Counted from the first letter of the stretch, positions 26,727 through 35,170 are shown. The stretch is 64,000 nt of DNA from Brevundimonas sp. (GCF_003248455.1 NZ_QFNM01000012.1:5978-69977), one strand, 5' to 3'. A program made the numbers and translations. The notes: generated by a model not told the origin, from the letters alone.

Positions 26727-27655
26727 TGCGCGACGTCGCCGTCGTCATCCCCACCCTGCGGCGGCCCGAGGGGCTGGAGCGCGCCGTGCGTTCGGTCTTC
26801 GCCCAGGCCGAGGCGCTGGAGCGGATCGCCGCCGTCGTCGTCGTCGACAACGACCCGGACGGCTCGGCCGCGCCTCTGGCGGAGCGGCTGCGATCCCAGG
26901 GGCCCGTCCCCCTGGCCTATGTCCACGCCCCGATACCCGGCGTGGCCACCGCGCGAAACGCCGGCCTGGCCGCGACCGACGCCCCCCTGATCGCCTTCCT
27001 CGACGACGACGAGGCCGCCTCGCCCCGCTGGCTCGCCGCCCTGCTGGAGGCCCAGGTCCAGACCGGCGCCGACGTCCTGTTCGGTCCCATTCGCGGCCGC
27101 GTGCCGGATGACGCCGGCTGGACCACCGCCTATCTTGAGCGGTTCTTCGGCCGCCAAGGGCCGCTTCGGAACGGCCTGACCGACGACCTTCACGGCTGCG
27201 GCAACACCCTCATGGTGCGTCAAACCGCCCTGCCCGGCCCGGCCCCGTTCGACGTGGCCATGAACGAGACTGGGGGCGAGGACGATCGCCTGTTCACCGC
27301 CCTGATGAAGCGCGGCGGCCGGTTCGGCTGGGCCGCCGACGCCTGGGTGGACGAGTTCGCTCCGCCCCACCGCGCCACCCTGGCCTACGCCCTGACCCGC
27401 GCCTTCGCCTATGGGCAGAGCCCCAGCCAGATGGCCGCCGACCGGGGCGACTGGCCGGGGGTGATCAAATGGATGTTGGTCGGCGCGGCGCAGGCTGCAA
27501 TCTGGGGTGCGGCGTCTCTGGTGTTCGCCATGCTGCGCCATCCCGGCCGCGCCCAAGTCTATGACCGTTGCGCGCGCGGTCTGGGCAAGCTGCTCTGGAC
27601 CCGCCGCTTCGAGCCGAAACTTTATGGGGCGGCGATGCTGTCGCGCGGCGGCTGA
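26726..27655 (+). CDS. Glycosyltransferase family 2
   Basis: A second GT2 enzyme, 309 residues, one-base overlap with its predecessor. The GT-A core shows VAVVIPTLRRPEGLERAVRS (~3-22), VVVDNDPDG, VATARNAGLAATDAPLIAFL with the metal-binding DDDEAA (~92-97) and a later NETGGEDDRLF motif. A C-terminal hydrophobic helix (~265-285, MLVGAAQAAIWGAASLVFAM) suggests membrane attachment. It ends 6 bp before the convergent kinase-like gene. Its sugar donor cannot be told from sequence. Confidence 0.88.
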   Translation: MRDVAVVIPTLRRPEGLERAVRSVFAQAEALERIAAVVVVDNDPDGSAAPLAERLRSQGPVPLAYVHAPIPGVATARNAGLAATDAPLIAFLDDDEAASPRWLAALLEAQVQTGADVLFGPIRGRVPDDAGWTTAYLERFFGRQGPLRNGLTDDLHGCGNTLMVRQTALPGPAPFDVAMNETGGEDDRLFTALMKRGGRFGWAADAWVDEFAPPHRATLAYALTRAFAYGQSPSQMAADRGDWPGVIKWMLVGAAQAAIWGAASLVFAMLRHPGRAQVYDRCARGLGKLLWTRRFEPKLYGAAMLSRGG

Positions 27656-27661
27656 AGCGCC

Positions 27662-28363
27662 TCAGCCCGTCAACCGCTGCAGGAAGCCAGGCGCGCGATA
27701 GGTCGAGCGGTTCATCACCACGCCGGCGATCCTGCCGCCCACCGCCTCGATCTCGTCGCGCAGGATGACCGGCGCGCTGGCGGCCGTGCTTTCTGCGGCC
27801 ACCACCAGGACCGTGGTGTCGACGAAGGGGGCCAGGGTGATGGCCATGTCGTTGCGATCTGCGGCGGGCGCGTCGATGACGATGGTGTCGGCATGGGGCC
27901 GCAACGCCTCCCAGTAGCGGGCATCGCCCAGCGCCTCGACCCGGTGGCCGGACCGCAGCGCCTCCATGTGGAAATGCGTCACCCACAGACGCCCGCCCAG
28001 GCAGGGCCGCGCGGTCAGGAGGCGCGAATCGGGCACGGGCTTGCCGTCGCGGCCGGTCACGCGCGGCGTCACGGCGTAGAAGCTGGACCCGTCGGGCGAC
28101 GCCTGGGCCGCCTTGCCGATCTGTCCGAAACGATCCGGCTCGGCCGCGACGGCCTCGAGCTGCCCCTGCTGGGCCAGGTCGCCGTCGATCAGCCAGACGG
28201 GCTTGCGCGCCCGCACGGCGGCCAGCCGTGCGAACTCGCGCGCGACGGTGGAGGCCCCCTCTCCGGTCGCGGCGGCGGCGAACTGGACGACGCGTGCGCG
28301 GTGCGCCGGCGCCAGCCCCAACGCGGCCCACAGACCCGCCATTTCAGAAGTCAGATCGACCAT
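27662..28363 (-). CDS. hfsB: HfsB-like P-loop protein related to BY-kinases, Walker A lysine missing
   Basis: Related to the cytoplasmic tyrosine-kinase half of Wzc/CpsD systems, 233 residues. The P-loop region reads AAATGEGASTVAREFA (~30-45), with Ala where BY-kinases have the essential Lys of GEGKST. Walker A' is VWLIDGDL and Walker B is TIVIDAPA. No C-terminal tyrosine cluster is present. The protein is therefore probably not an active ATP-dependent kinase; a structural role with the chain-length protein encoded 47 bp upstream is more likely. The name is inferred from pairing with an HfsA-like gene. Confidence 0.75.
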   Translation of the reverse strand: MVDLTSEMAGLWAALGLAPAHRARVVQFAAAATGEGASTVAREFARLAAVRARKPVWLIDGDLAQQGQLEAVAAEPDRFGQIGKAAQASPDGSSFYAVTPRVTGRDGKPVPDSRLLTARPCLGGRLWVTHFHMEALRSGHRVEALGDARYWEALRPHADTIVIDAPAADRNDMAITLAPFVDTTVLVVAAESTAASAPVILRDEIEAVGGRIAGVVMNRSTYRAPGFLQRLTG

Positions 28364-28410
28364 CGAATCGCCAAGGCGCTCCCTAAGGTCTCAATCTAGC
28401 ACGACTGTCC

Positions 28411-29850
28411 CTATCCCGGCTTGGCTGGCGCGACCGCGAGAACCGGCATGTCCAGCGTCCGGCCGACCGAGGCCGGGGTGGAAAAGCCCCGCCGCGTGAA
28501 CACCCGCAAAAGACCCACGCACAGGGCGGTGAAGGCCGCGAACAGGAAGACGGCCGCCAGCAGCGGGATCTTCAGGCTCTTGCCCGTCGACGGCGGCTGG
28601 GCGCGCTCGATGACGGTGACATTGTCGGCCCCGGCGGCGACCAAGGCGTTGTCGGCCCGGCTCTGGGTCTCGCGTTGCTGAAATTCGCGGATCGAGGCGC
28701 TCAGCACCTCGCGATTGCCGGCCAGGGTGGTGTTTTCGGATTCCAGCGCCGTCAGCCGAGCCTGGCGCGCGCGGATGTCCCCCAGTTGGCGATCCAGCAC
28801 CGCCAGCCGCGCCGCCAGCGAATCGCGTTCGGCCCGGGTGTTGATGCGGTTGGTCTCCAGCTCGGTCCAGACGGGGTTCGGACCGGTGCGCACCTCCTTG
28901 GCCCCCACCGCCGTCCCGGTCGCGACATAGGCTTGAAGCTGGTTGATCCGCGCCTCTATGTCCTTCACCGGCTGGGCGTCAGGCTGATAGCGTGACAGCA
29001 GTTGCTCGCGCTCGGTGCGCAGTTGCAGCACCTGGTCCTGGGCCGAAATATTCAGATCCTGCTGCAGCGCCACTTCGGCCGGCGTGCCCGCCTGCTGCGC
29101 CGTCAGGGTGTTCAGCCGCTGGCTGGTCTGGTTCAACTGGCTCTGGGTCGACATCCGGTCGGCGAAGACGCTCTGATAGGTCGCCGCCAGGGTGGCCTTG
29201 GCGGCGGCGAAGTCGCCGATCTGGTTGGACGCCAGAAAGGTCTCGTAGGCCCGGTCCGCATCGCCCAGCTCGTCCTCGAAGGCGACGCGCTGGCTGGCGA
29301 TGGCGGGCGTCTTGTCGCGGAAAACCTCGCGGCGATAGGCCAGATACTGTTCGATCACGGCGTTCAGCACGCGCGCCGCCCGTTCCGGATCGTCGGCCTT
29401 GTAGCTGAGATGGATGACGGCGCTGCCGGGCGCGGTGGCCACGGTCAGACTGGTCCCGATCACACGCCGCGCCGACGCCTCGGCCTTTTCGGGACCGCCC
29501 TTGGGCGCCTCGCCCAGGATGGCGGCGGGCCCCAAGGCCTCGACCACCTTCTGGCGCACGGCGCCCGATCCCAGGATCGCGGCTTCGGAGTTTGCGACCT
29601 CGTCGCCCTGGGGGGCCTGTCCCCGCTCGGCCGTGCCGACGCGCGGCTGATAGACATATTCCTGGCCCACGCCGGCGAAGACCGAACCCGTGGCGGTGTA
29701 GCTCTTCTTCAGGGTCATGGCCGCCGCCACGCCGATCGCCAGGATGACCGCGAACACCAGGACCATCAGCAGCAGCTCGCGCAGCAACAGGCCGATGACG
29801 TCCAGCACGCCGTAGCGCGGTCGGGTCATGACATAGGCCGAAGGACGCAT
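28411..29850 (-). CDS. hfsA: Polysaccharide co-polymerase / chain-length determinant (Wzc N-terminal type, HfsA-like)
   Basis: An inner-membrane protein controlling polysaccharide length and export, 479 residues. The N-terminal Wzz region has helix 1 at about 20-45 (LLLRELLLMVLVFAVILAIG). A long periplasmic coiled-coil part follows (~190-400, with YRREVFRDKTPAIASQRVAF and later Gln/Glu/Arg-rich helices). A second helix (IPLLAAVFLFAAFTALCVGL, ~435-455) is preceded by the PPSTGKSLK-type proline motif. The kinase half is absent and supplied separately by the next gene. An internal Met (29829) is an alternative start. Divergent from the export gene at 29974. Confidence 0.85.
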   Translation of the reverse strand: MRPSAYVMTRPRYGVLDVIGLLLRELLLMVLVFAVILAIGVAAAMTLKKSYTATGSVFAGVGQEYVYQPRVGTAERGQAPQGDEVANSEAAILGSGAVRQKVVEALGPAAILGEAPKGGPEKAEASARRVIGTSLTVATAPGSAVIHLSYKADDPERAARVLNAVIEQYLAYRREVFRDKTPAIASQRVAFEDELGDADRAYETFLASNQIGDFAAAKATLAATYQSVFADRMSTQSQLNQTSQRLNTLTAQQAGTPAEVALQQDLNISAQDQVLQLRTEREQLLSRYQPDAQPVKDIEARINQLQAYVATGTAVGAKEVRTGPNPVWTELETNRINTRAERDSLAARLAVLDRQLGDIRARQARLTALESENTTLAGNREVLSASIREFQQRETQSRADNALVAAGADNVTVIERAQPPSTGKSLKIPLLAAVFLFAAFTALCVGLLRVFTRRGFSTPASVGRTLDMPVLAVAPAKPG

Positions 29851-29907
29851 GGAAGCGGGCCGAATCCCTTGGAAAGGCGTGTTGTCGTCACCCTTCGCCC
29901 ACCGGCG

Positions 29908-29922
29908 TTAACCGATGATTAC
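29908..29922. promoter_or_regulatory. Candidate CtrA box between hfsA- and hfsD-like genes
   Basis: TTAA, 7 bases, TTAC lies in the 123-bp divergent promoter region. The CtrA consensus is TTAA-N7-TTAA(C), so one position deviates. Polysaccharide and polar genes in Caulobacterales are often cell-cycle regulated, which makes the site plausible but unproven. Confidence 0.35.
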
Positions 29923-29973
29923 CCATAATCGGCCAGTTTCGATCGACCGATATCCGAGGGCCGACCGATTCCC

Positions 29974-30732
29974 ATGCTGTCCGATCGCCGCCTGTTTCTT
30001 CTCGGCCTGGGCTCGGCCTCCCTCGCGGCTTCGCTGTCGGGCTGCGGCGGCGCCGGCGCCATGCGCGCTCCCGGCGGGATCGCCGGCGGCCCGCATACGA
30101 TCCAGGGCGGTTTTCCCGGCATCGGCTTCGCCGACTGGACGGACCGGCAGCCGGAATATCTGCTTTACCCGAGCGACGAGATCGAGGTCGCCACGCCGAC
30201 AGCGGCGGAATTGACGCGGACGGTCAGGATCGGCCCAGACGGCCGCATCGCCCTGCCCCTGATCGGCTCGGTCATGGCGGCGGACCGGACCCTGCCCCAG
30301 TTGCAGCAGGATCTCGCCGCAGCCTACGCCTCCCAGCTGATCCGGCCAGTCGTCGAGGTGACGCTGCGCCAAGCCGGACCGATCCGCGTCTGGGTGGACG
30401 GCGAGGTCCGCACCCCCGGCGTGTTCGAAATGGTCGGCGATCTGGACGCCTATCAGGCGATCATCCAGGCGGGCGGTTTCGCCCCGACATCCAGGCCGGA
30501 CAGCGTGGCCCTGATCCGACGCGGGCCGGGCGGATCGCGCATGATGCGCGTCGTCGACCTCCGGCCGCGCCGAGGCGAGGTGGTGGCTCTGCGGCGGGGC
30601 GACATCCTGTTCGTCCCACGCTCGACGCTGGGCGAACTGGCGGCCTTCTTCACCCAGGTCCGCGCCGCCATGCCCATCGGCTTCAGCTATTCGATCAACG
30701 GATCGAACGGAAACGGCTACGCCCAGTTCTGA
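29974..30732 (+). CDS. hfsD: Outer-membrane polysaccharide export lipoprotein (Wza/HfsD-like)
   Basis: Forms the outer-membrane export channel for the polysaccharide, by family. 252 residues; the N-terminal signal MLSDRRLFLLGLGSASLAAS ends in a lipobox LSGC (Cys ~24). The Poly_export domain is seen at YLLYPSDEIEVATPT and RIGPDGRIALPLIGSVMAAD (~65-110), followed by SLBB-like segments (VWVDGEVRTPGVFEM and YQAIIQAGGFAPTSRPDSV). Shorter than E. coli Wza, as in holdfast-type exporters. Divergent from the chain-length gene. Confidence 0.87.
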   Translation: MLSDRRLFLLGLGSASLAASLSGCGGAGAMRAPGGIAGGPHTIQGGFPGIGFADWTDRQPEYLLYPSDEIEVATPTAAELTRTVRIGPDGRIALPLIGSVMAADRTLPQLQQDLAAAYASQLIRPVVEVTLRQAGPIRVWVDGEVRTPGVFEMVGDLDAYQAIIQAGGFAPTSRPDSVALIRRGPGGSRMMRVVDLRPRRGEVVALRRGDILFVPRSTLGELAAFFTQVRAAMPIGFSYSINGSNGNGYAQF

Positions 30733-30735
30733 GGG

Positions 30736-31041
30736 TCAGGCGACCAGCTGGACCACGCCCTGGTCGATGTAGCGGCGCGCGGCCTTCTGGGCCTCGGCGA
30801 TCTCCTCGCGCTCCATCTCCATGCTCATCTCGCGGCGATAGACGCGCGCTTCGATGGAACCCTTCATGGCCGCCAGGTTGAAGATCATATGGGCCGACAC
30901 CCGGTCCATCGGACAACCGCCCGATCCGGCCGAATACATCATGCCCAGTTTGAACAGGTCGTCGCCGGACATGTCCGGCGTCGGCAGCGGCAGCCCCTTG
31001 TCCTGGGCCTGCAGATCTTGCGCCATTTCTTGCGCGTTCAT
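30736..31041 (-). CDS. Small Sel1-like repeat protein
   Basis: A 101-residue cytoplasmic protein with no signal peptide. The segment LFKLGMMYSAGSGGCPMDRV, then SAHMIFNLAAMKGSIEA, matches the Sel1/TPR-like pattern, followed by a charged helix (REMSMEMEREEIAEAQKAAR). AGGAG lies upstream of GTG (31044) and ATG (31041); I choose ATG. It ends 3 bp from the export gene stop, convergent. Between it and the RcnB-like gene (31042-31325, 284 bp) no gene is seen; TGAA-N7-TTAAC at 31109-31124 is a one-mismatch CtrA-like site. Confidence 0.75.
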   Translation of the reverse strand: MNAQEMAQDLQAQDKGLPLPTPDMSGDDLFKLGMMYSAGSGGCPMDRVSAHMIFNLAAMKGSIEARVYRREMSMEMEREEIAEAQKAARRYIDQGVVQLVA

Positions 31042-31325
31042 CACCGTATCTCCTGAACGGGCGCCCTTCTGGGCCCGCCTTGCGAGACGACATCAAATAC
31101 CGGCGGTTTGAAGTTAGAGTTAACGTCGAACGGCGATCGGCGGTGTTTTCAGTAAAGCGAAAATGAATACTGCGGGCGCGATTCACCTTCTGGAAACCCG
31201 CCCGCAGGGCTTTGTGAAATCCTGACGGCGCCATTCAGCGGGCGTTCAGCCGCTGGGACTGAACGTGATCGTCATTAACGGGTCGATCCGGCGCCTCGTC
31301 GGCCGCCCATGAATGGAGCACGAAG

Positions 31326-31901
31326 ATGAACCGCCTCGCCAAGGCCGCCGTCGTCGCCCTCGCCCTGTCGACCACGGCTGCGCCGATGTTCGCCCAGGCC
31401 CAGGATCGCGACCGTCGCGAATACCGCCAAGATCGTCGCGACGATCGCCGCGACTTCCGTCAGGAGCGTCGGGATGATCGCACCGACTGGCGCAACGGCC
31501 GCTATGACGATCGTCAGAGCTATCGTCAGGATCGCCGCGACGACCGCCGCGATTTCCGCGCCGAGCGCCGGGATGACCGCCGCGACTATCGCTGGGACCG
31601 CAGCAATCGCGACTGGTGGCGTGGGCGGGCGGACTTCCGTGGCTACAACGGACCGCGCGCCGGCTACTGGTACGCGCCCAGCTATGGCTACTATCGCGTG
31701 GAGCCGCGCTACGCCGGCTATCGCTGGCGGACCGGCGGCTATCTGCCGAGCCAGTATCGCAGCTACTATGTGCGCGACCCCTATGTGTACGGCCTGCGCC
31801 CCGCCCCGCGCGGCTATCGCTACGTCCACGCCGGCGGCGATATCCTGCTGATCGCGGTCGCCACCGGCCTCATCGCCAGCGTGCTTTCCGGCGTCTATTG
31901 A
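31326..31901 (+). CDS. RcnB-family secreted protein with Arg/Asp-rich repeats
   Basis: A 191-residue periplasmic or surface protein. The signal peptide ends near FAQAQD (residue ~26). Residues ~28-95 are repeats of an Arg/Asp/Gln unit (DRRDFRQERRDDR-like). The C-terminal RcnB-like domain has GYWYAPSYGYYRVEPRYAGY, then LPSQYRSYYVRDPYVYGL and a final hydrophobic turn. RcnB proteins are named for nickel/cobalt homeostasis in E. coli, but this expanded family in Caulobacterales has no assigned role. The RBS GGAG lies 8-9 bp before ATG. Confidence 0.85.
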   Translation: MNRLAKAAVVALALSTTAAPMFAQAQDRDRREYRQDRRDDRRDFRQERRDDRTDWRNGRYDDRQSYRQDRRDDRRDFRAERRDDRRDYRWDRSNRDWWRGRADFRGYNGPRAGYWYAPSYGYYRVEPRYAGYRWRTGGYLPSQYRSYYVRDPYVYGLRPAPRGYRYVHAGGDILLIAVATGLIASVLSGVY

Positions 31902-32060
31902 GTCGCAGGAATCGCGCTCGCCGACTCCGCAGCTTCGCCTGCGGGGTCGTGTCGTTTTGCGCAGGCTCTTGATTGAAAACGATGTTCAGCCTGGGTTCAT
32001 CGCCACGAACGCATCGTCGTCTCAAGCCGCCGGAGAACCGGCGTGCAGGAACCGTAAGAC

Positions 32061-33074
32061 ATGAAACGCCTTTTGACGGCTTTCACCGCCATCGCCGCCC
32101 TATCCGCCCCCCTGGCCGCCCCGCTGCAAGCCCTGGCTCAGGACGCGGCGGAACAGCCCGCCCCGCGTCGCGAGCGGCCGTCCCGCGGCGCCGACCGTCC
32201 TGAACGTCCGGCCATGACGCGCGACACCCAGCCTCGCTTCGAACGCCCCGCCCGACCGGACGGCGGCGCGCAACGCCCCGAACGTCCATCCGGCGGCTGG
32301 AGCCGGCCCGACCAGCCCGGGGCGGACGGCCCGCGTCCCCAGCGGCCCGAAGGCGGATCGAACCGGCCCGACCGTCCGAACGCCGGCCAGCGACCGGACC
32401 GGCCGGAAGGCGGCTGGAACCGCCCGGACCGCCCCAACGGCGGCCAACGGCCCGACCGGCCCGGCAATAGCTGGAACCGCCCCGACCGACCGGACGCCGG
32501 CGGCCAGAGACCCGACCGCCCCGGCGCCGGCTGGAACCGCCCGGACCGCCCCGACGGCGGCCAACGGCCCGACCGTCCCGGCAATAGCTGGAACCGTCCA
32601 GACCGGCCTGGCGCCGGCGGCCAGAGACCCGACCGCCCCGGCAGTGGTTGGAATCGCCCGGATCGTCCCGGTTCGGGGTGGAACAACGGCCGCGACCGCG
32701 ATCGGCAGCGGCAGGAGTTCCGCCGGCGCTTCAACGCCGACCAATGGCGGCGCGACTTCTATCGCAGCCACCGCGCCGACTGGTGGAGGAACGACAATCG
32801 CTTCCGGGGCTATTCCGGCGTCCGCATCGGCTTCTACTTCGCGCCGGGCTGGGGCTACTATAGCGTCCCCCGCTCCTACTGGGGCCGCACCTGGTCGGTC
32901 GGCCAGTATCTGCCCGACGTCTTCTGGCGTTATCAGCTGAACGACTGGCGCACCTATGGCCTGGGCTATCCGCCTGAGGGCACGCGCTGGGTGTCGGTCG
33001 ACAACAACCTCTATCTGATCGACGAATACGACGGCTATATCATCGATGTCGTCCGCGACGCCTGGCGCTGGTAG
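32061..33074 (+). CDS. RcnB-family protein with long Pro/Arg/Asp-rich repeat region
   Basis: A 337-residue secreted protein. Signal peptide residues 1-29 (ending LAQDAA). Residues ~70-210 consist of repeats built on GWNRPDRP, GGQRPDRPG and GNSWNRPDRP, a flexible cationic/anionic proline-rich tract. The C-terminal ~110 residues are an RcnB-like domain (YSGVRIGFYFAPGWGYYSVP, then QYLPDVFWRYQLNDW and PPEGTRWVSVDNNLYLID). The tandem coding repeats are prone to length change between strains. A terminator follows 13 bp after the stop. Function unknown. Confidence 0.85.
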   Translation: MKRLLTAFTAIAALSAPLAAPLQALAQDAAEQPAPRRERPSRGADRPERPAMTRDTQPRFERPARPDGGAQRPERPSGGWSRPDQPGADGPRPQRPEGGSNRPDRPNAGQRPDRPEGGWNRPDRPNGGQRPDRPGNSWNRPDRPDAGGQRPDRPGAGWNRPDRPDGGQRPDRPGNSWNRPDRPGAGGQRPDRPGSGWNRPDRPGSGWNNGRDRDRQRQEFRRRFNADQWRRDFYRSHRADWWRNDNRFRGYSGVRIGFYFAPGWGYYSVPRSYWGRTWSVGQYLPDVFWRYQLNDWRTYGLGYPPEGTRWVSVDNNLYLIDEYDGYIIDVVRDAWRW

Positions 33075-33086
33075 CCAAGAACGCGA

Positions 33087-33119
33087 AGGTCCCGGAGAAC
33101 GCTCTCCGGGGCCTTTGTT
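33087..33119 (+). terminator. Intrinsic terminator after the second RcnB-like gene
   Basis: AGG(T)CCCGGAGA, loop ACGC, TCTCCGGG(G)CCT, then TTTGTT. An 8-bp perfect stem extended by three more pairs past a mismatch, followed by a T-rich run. Confidence 0.8.
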
Positions 33120-33202
33120 CATTGAGACGTGTCGCTCAAGCAGCGAGCGACCGCGTCGCGAGCGTTAGCGACCCCGCCGGGGGCCGCGGCCCAAGTGCAA
33201 GC

Positions 33203-33232
33203 CTGAGATCAAAGCCCCAGCTTTGATCTCAG
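33203..33232. terminator. Perfect 13-bp hairpin spanning the gatB stop codon
   Basis: CTGAGATCAAAGC, loop CCCA, GCTTTGATCTCAG. The gatB stop (33211-33209) lies inside one arm, and the other arm encodes the last codons. It may act as a terminator for gatB, although no long T-run follows on the minus strand. Confidence 0.5.
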
Positions 33233-34711
33233 AATGTCGTTGACGGCGGCGGGATTGGCCTTGCCGCCCGTGGCCTTCATGACCTGGCCGACGAACCAGC
33301 CGATGGCCTGGGGCTTTTCGGCGACCGCAGCGGCCTTGTCCGGGTTGGCGGCGATGATCTCGTCCACCGCCTTCTCGATGGCGCCGGTGTCCGTGACCTG
33401 TTTCAGGCCGTGCTTCTCGACCACTTCGGCCGGCGATCCTTCGCCGTTCCAGACATGATCGAACACTTGCTTGGCGATCTTGGACGAGATGACGTTCGTC
33501 TCGATCAGTTCGACCAGCTGCGCCAGATGGGCGGCGGGCAGCGGGTTCTCGCTGAAGTCCTTGTGATCCGCAGCCAGACGGGCGGAAACCTCGTTCGTGA
33601 CCCAGTTCGACACCAGCTTGGCGTCCCGGCCCTTCGCGGCCGCCTCGAAATAGTCCGCCTTTGCTTGTTCGGAGATCAGCACGATGGCGTCGTATTGCGA
33701 CAGGCCATAGTCGGCCATCAGCCGCTTGCGCTTGTCGTCCGGCAGTTCAGGCAGAGACGCCCTGATCTCGGCGATCCAGGCCTCTTCCAGGTCCAGCGGC
33801 AGTAGGTCGGGGTCGGGGAAGTAGCGATAGTCTTGCGCCTCTTCCTTGGAGCGCATCGAGCGCGTCTCGCCTTTGGTCGGATCGAACAGGCGGGTCTCCT
33901 GCACGATCGAACCGCCGTCCTCCAGAATCTCGATCTGGCGGCGCGCCTCATACTGGATCGCTTGAGAAATGAAGCGGAAGCTGTTGACGTTCTTGATCTC
34001 GCAGCGCGTGCCCAGATAGCCGAAGTCGCCCGACTGCTTGAACTTGTCGTAGTTCCCGGCGCGGCAGACCGACACGTTCACATCGGCGCGCAGATTGCCC
34101 TTCTCCATGTCGCCGTCGCAGGTGCCCAGATAGATCAGGATGGTCCTGATCTTCTTCACATAGGCCACCGCCTCTTCCGGGGTGCGAAGGTCGGGGCGCG
34201 AGACGATCTCCATCAGCGCCGTGCCAGCCCGGTTCAGATCGACATAGGACTCCGTCGGCGACAGGTCGTGGATCAGCTTGCCCGCATCCTGTTCCAGGTG
34301 CAGCCGCTCGATGCCCACGTTGAAGAACCCGCCGTCGTCGGCCTCCACCTCGACCACGCCCTCGCCCACGATGGGGTAGTAGAGCTGGCTGATCTGATAG
34401 CCGGTCGGCAGGTCCGGATAGAAGTAATTCTTGCGGTCGAACTGGCTGCGGCGGTTGATCTGCGCGCGCAGTCCCAGGCCCGTCTTCACCGCCTGTTCGA
34501 CGCAATGCTTGTTCAGCGTCGGCAACATGCCGGGGAAGCCCGCATCCACCAGCGACACCTGCTCGTTCGGCCCCGCGCCGAAGCCGACGGCGGCCCCGGA
34601 AAACAGCTTGGCCTTGGAAGCCACCTGGGCGTGGATTTCCAGCCCCATGACGATTTCCCAATCGCCGGTGCGGCCCTTGATCGTTTTGGCGTTCGAAACA
34701 GTGTCGGTCAT
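33209..34711 (-). CDS. gatB: Asp/Glu-tRNA(Asn/Gln) amidotransferase subunit B
   Basis: Subunit of GatCAB, which converts misacylated Glu-tRNA(Gln) or Asp-tRNA(Asn) by amidation. 500 residues, the usual length. Signatures: WEIVMGLEIHAQVASKAKLF (~18-37), DRKNYFYPDLPTGYQISQ, the nucleotide-binding/kinase core (DLNRAGTALMEIVSRPDLRT, NLRADVNVSVCR, CEIKNVNSFRFI) and a C-terminal YqeY-like tRNA-binding tail (KAAAVAEKPQAIGWFVGQVM). It is not next to gatC-gatA here; the pair lies 4.4 kb away beyond an alcohol-metabolism module. Confidence 0.97.
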   Translation of the reverse strand: MTDTVSNAKTIKGRTGDWEIVMGLEIHAQVASKAKLFSGAAVGFGAGPNEQVSLVDAGFPGMLPTLNKHCVEQAVKTGLGLRAQINRRSQFDRKNYFYPDLPTGYQISQLYYPIVGEGVVEVEADDGGFFNVGIERLHLEQDAGKLIHDLSPTESYVDLNRAGTALMEIVSRPDLRTPEEAVAYVKKIRTILIYLGTCDGDMEKGNLRADVNVSVCRAGNYDKFKQSGDFGYLGTRCEIKNVNSFRFISQAIQYEARRQIEILEDGGSIVQETRLFDPTKGETRSMRSKEEAQDYRYFPDPDLLPLDLEEAWIAEIRASLPELPDDKRKRLMADYGLSQYDAIVLISEQAKADYFEAAAKGRDAKLVSNWVTNEVSARLAADHKDFSENPLPAAHLAQLVELIETNVISSKIAKQVFDHVWNGEGSPAEVVEKHGLKQVTDTGAIEKAVDEIIAANPDKAAAVAEKPQAIGWFVGQVMKATGGKANPAAVNDILRSKLGL

Positions 34712-34807
34712 GCGCCCGTCCTAGCGCCCTCGTCGGCGGCGAGAAAGGGGGCTGTCTTGATGATGTCGCGAAAGCCGCTCAACTTGCGCTTCCCAATGGA
34801 GATTTCG

Positions 34808-35149
34808 ATGACCAAGACCCTGTTCGCCGCCGCTGCGGCCTCCCTGCTGTTGGCCGGCGTCGCCTCGGCCCAGACCGCGCCGGCCCCCGCCCCGACTCAG
34901 GCTCCCGCGCCTGACCACGCCCATCACGACGCCCGCCCGACGATCGACAGCACCATCGAGGCGCTGGTTGCCGATCCCGCGACCAAGGCGGTGCTGGACA
35001 AGCACCTGCCCGGCCTCGACCGTCACCCCGCCTACGCCCAGTTTAAGGGCATGACCCTGCGTCAGGTCGCCCCCTTTTCTCAGGGCCACATCACCGACGC
35101 CAAGATCGCCGCCATCGACACCGACCTGAAGGCCATACCGGCCGCCTGA
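34808..35149 (+). CDS. Small secreted protein of unknown function
   Basis: 113 residues. ATG 34808 with GGAG 6-9 bp upstream; another ATG at 34796 is out of the RBS context. The signal peptide (MTKTLFAAAAASLLLAGVAS) is cleaved near ASAQ. A Pro/Ala-rich spacer (~24-37) with a His/Asp patch (PDHAHHDARP) precedes a compact helical domain (SIEALVADPATKAVLDKHLP-like, then AQFKGMTLRQVAPFSQGHIT). Not recognised; seems to be a periplasmic or exported small protein. A bidirectional terminator follows. Confidence 0.8.
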   Translation: MTKTLFAAAAASLLLAGVASAQTAPAPAPTQAPAPDHAHHDARPTIDSTIEALVADPATKAVLDKHLPGLDRHPAYAQFKGMTLRQVAPFSQGHITDAKIAAIDTDLKAIPAA

Positions 35150-35170
35150 TCCCGCATCGGACAGGGGAAA

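Noticed and set aside
32340..32680. Regular repeats resembling a CRISPR array
   Set aside because: The repeats are in frame, encode proline-rich units and have no unique spacers of constant length.
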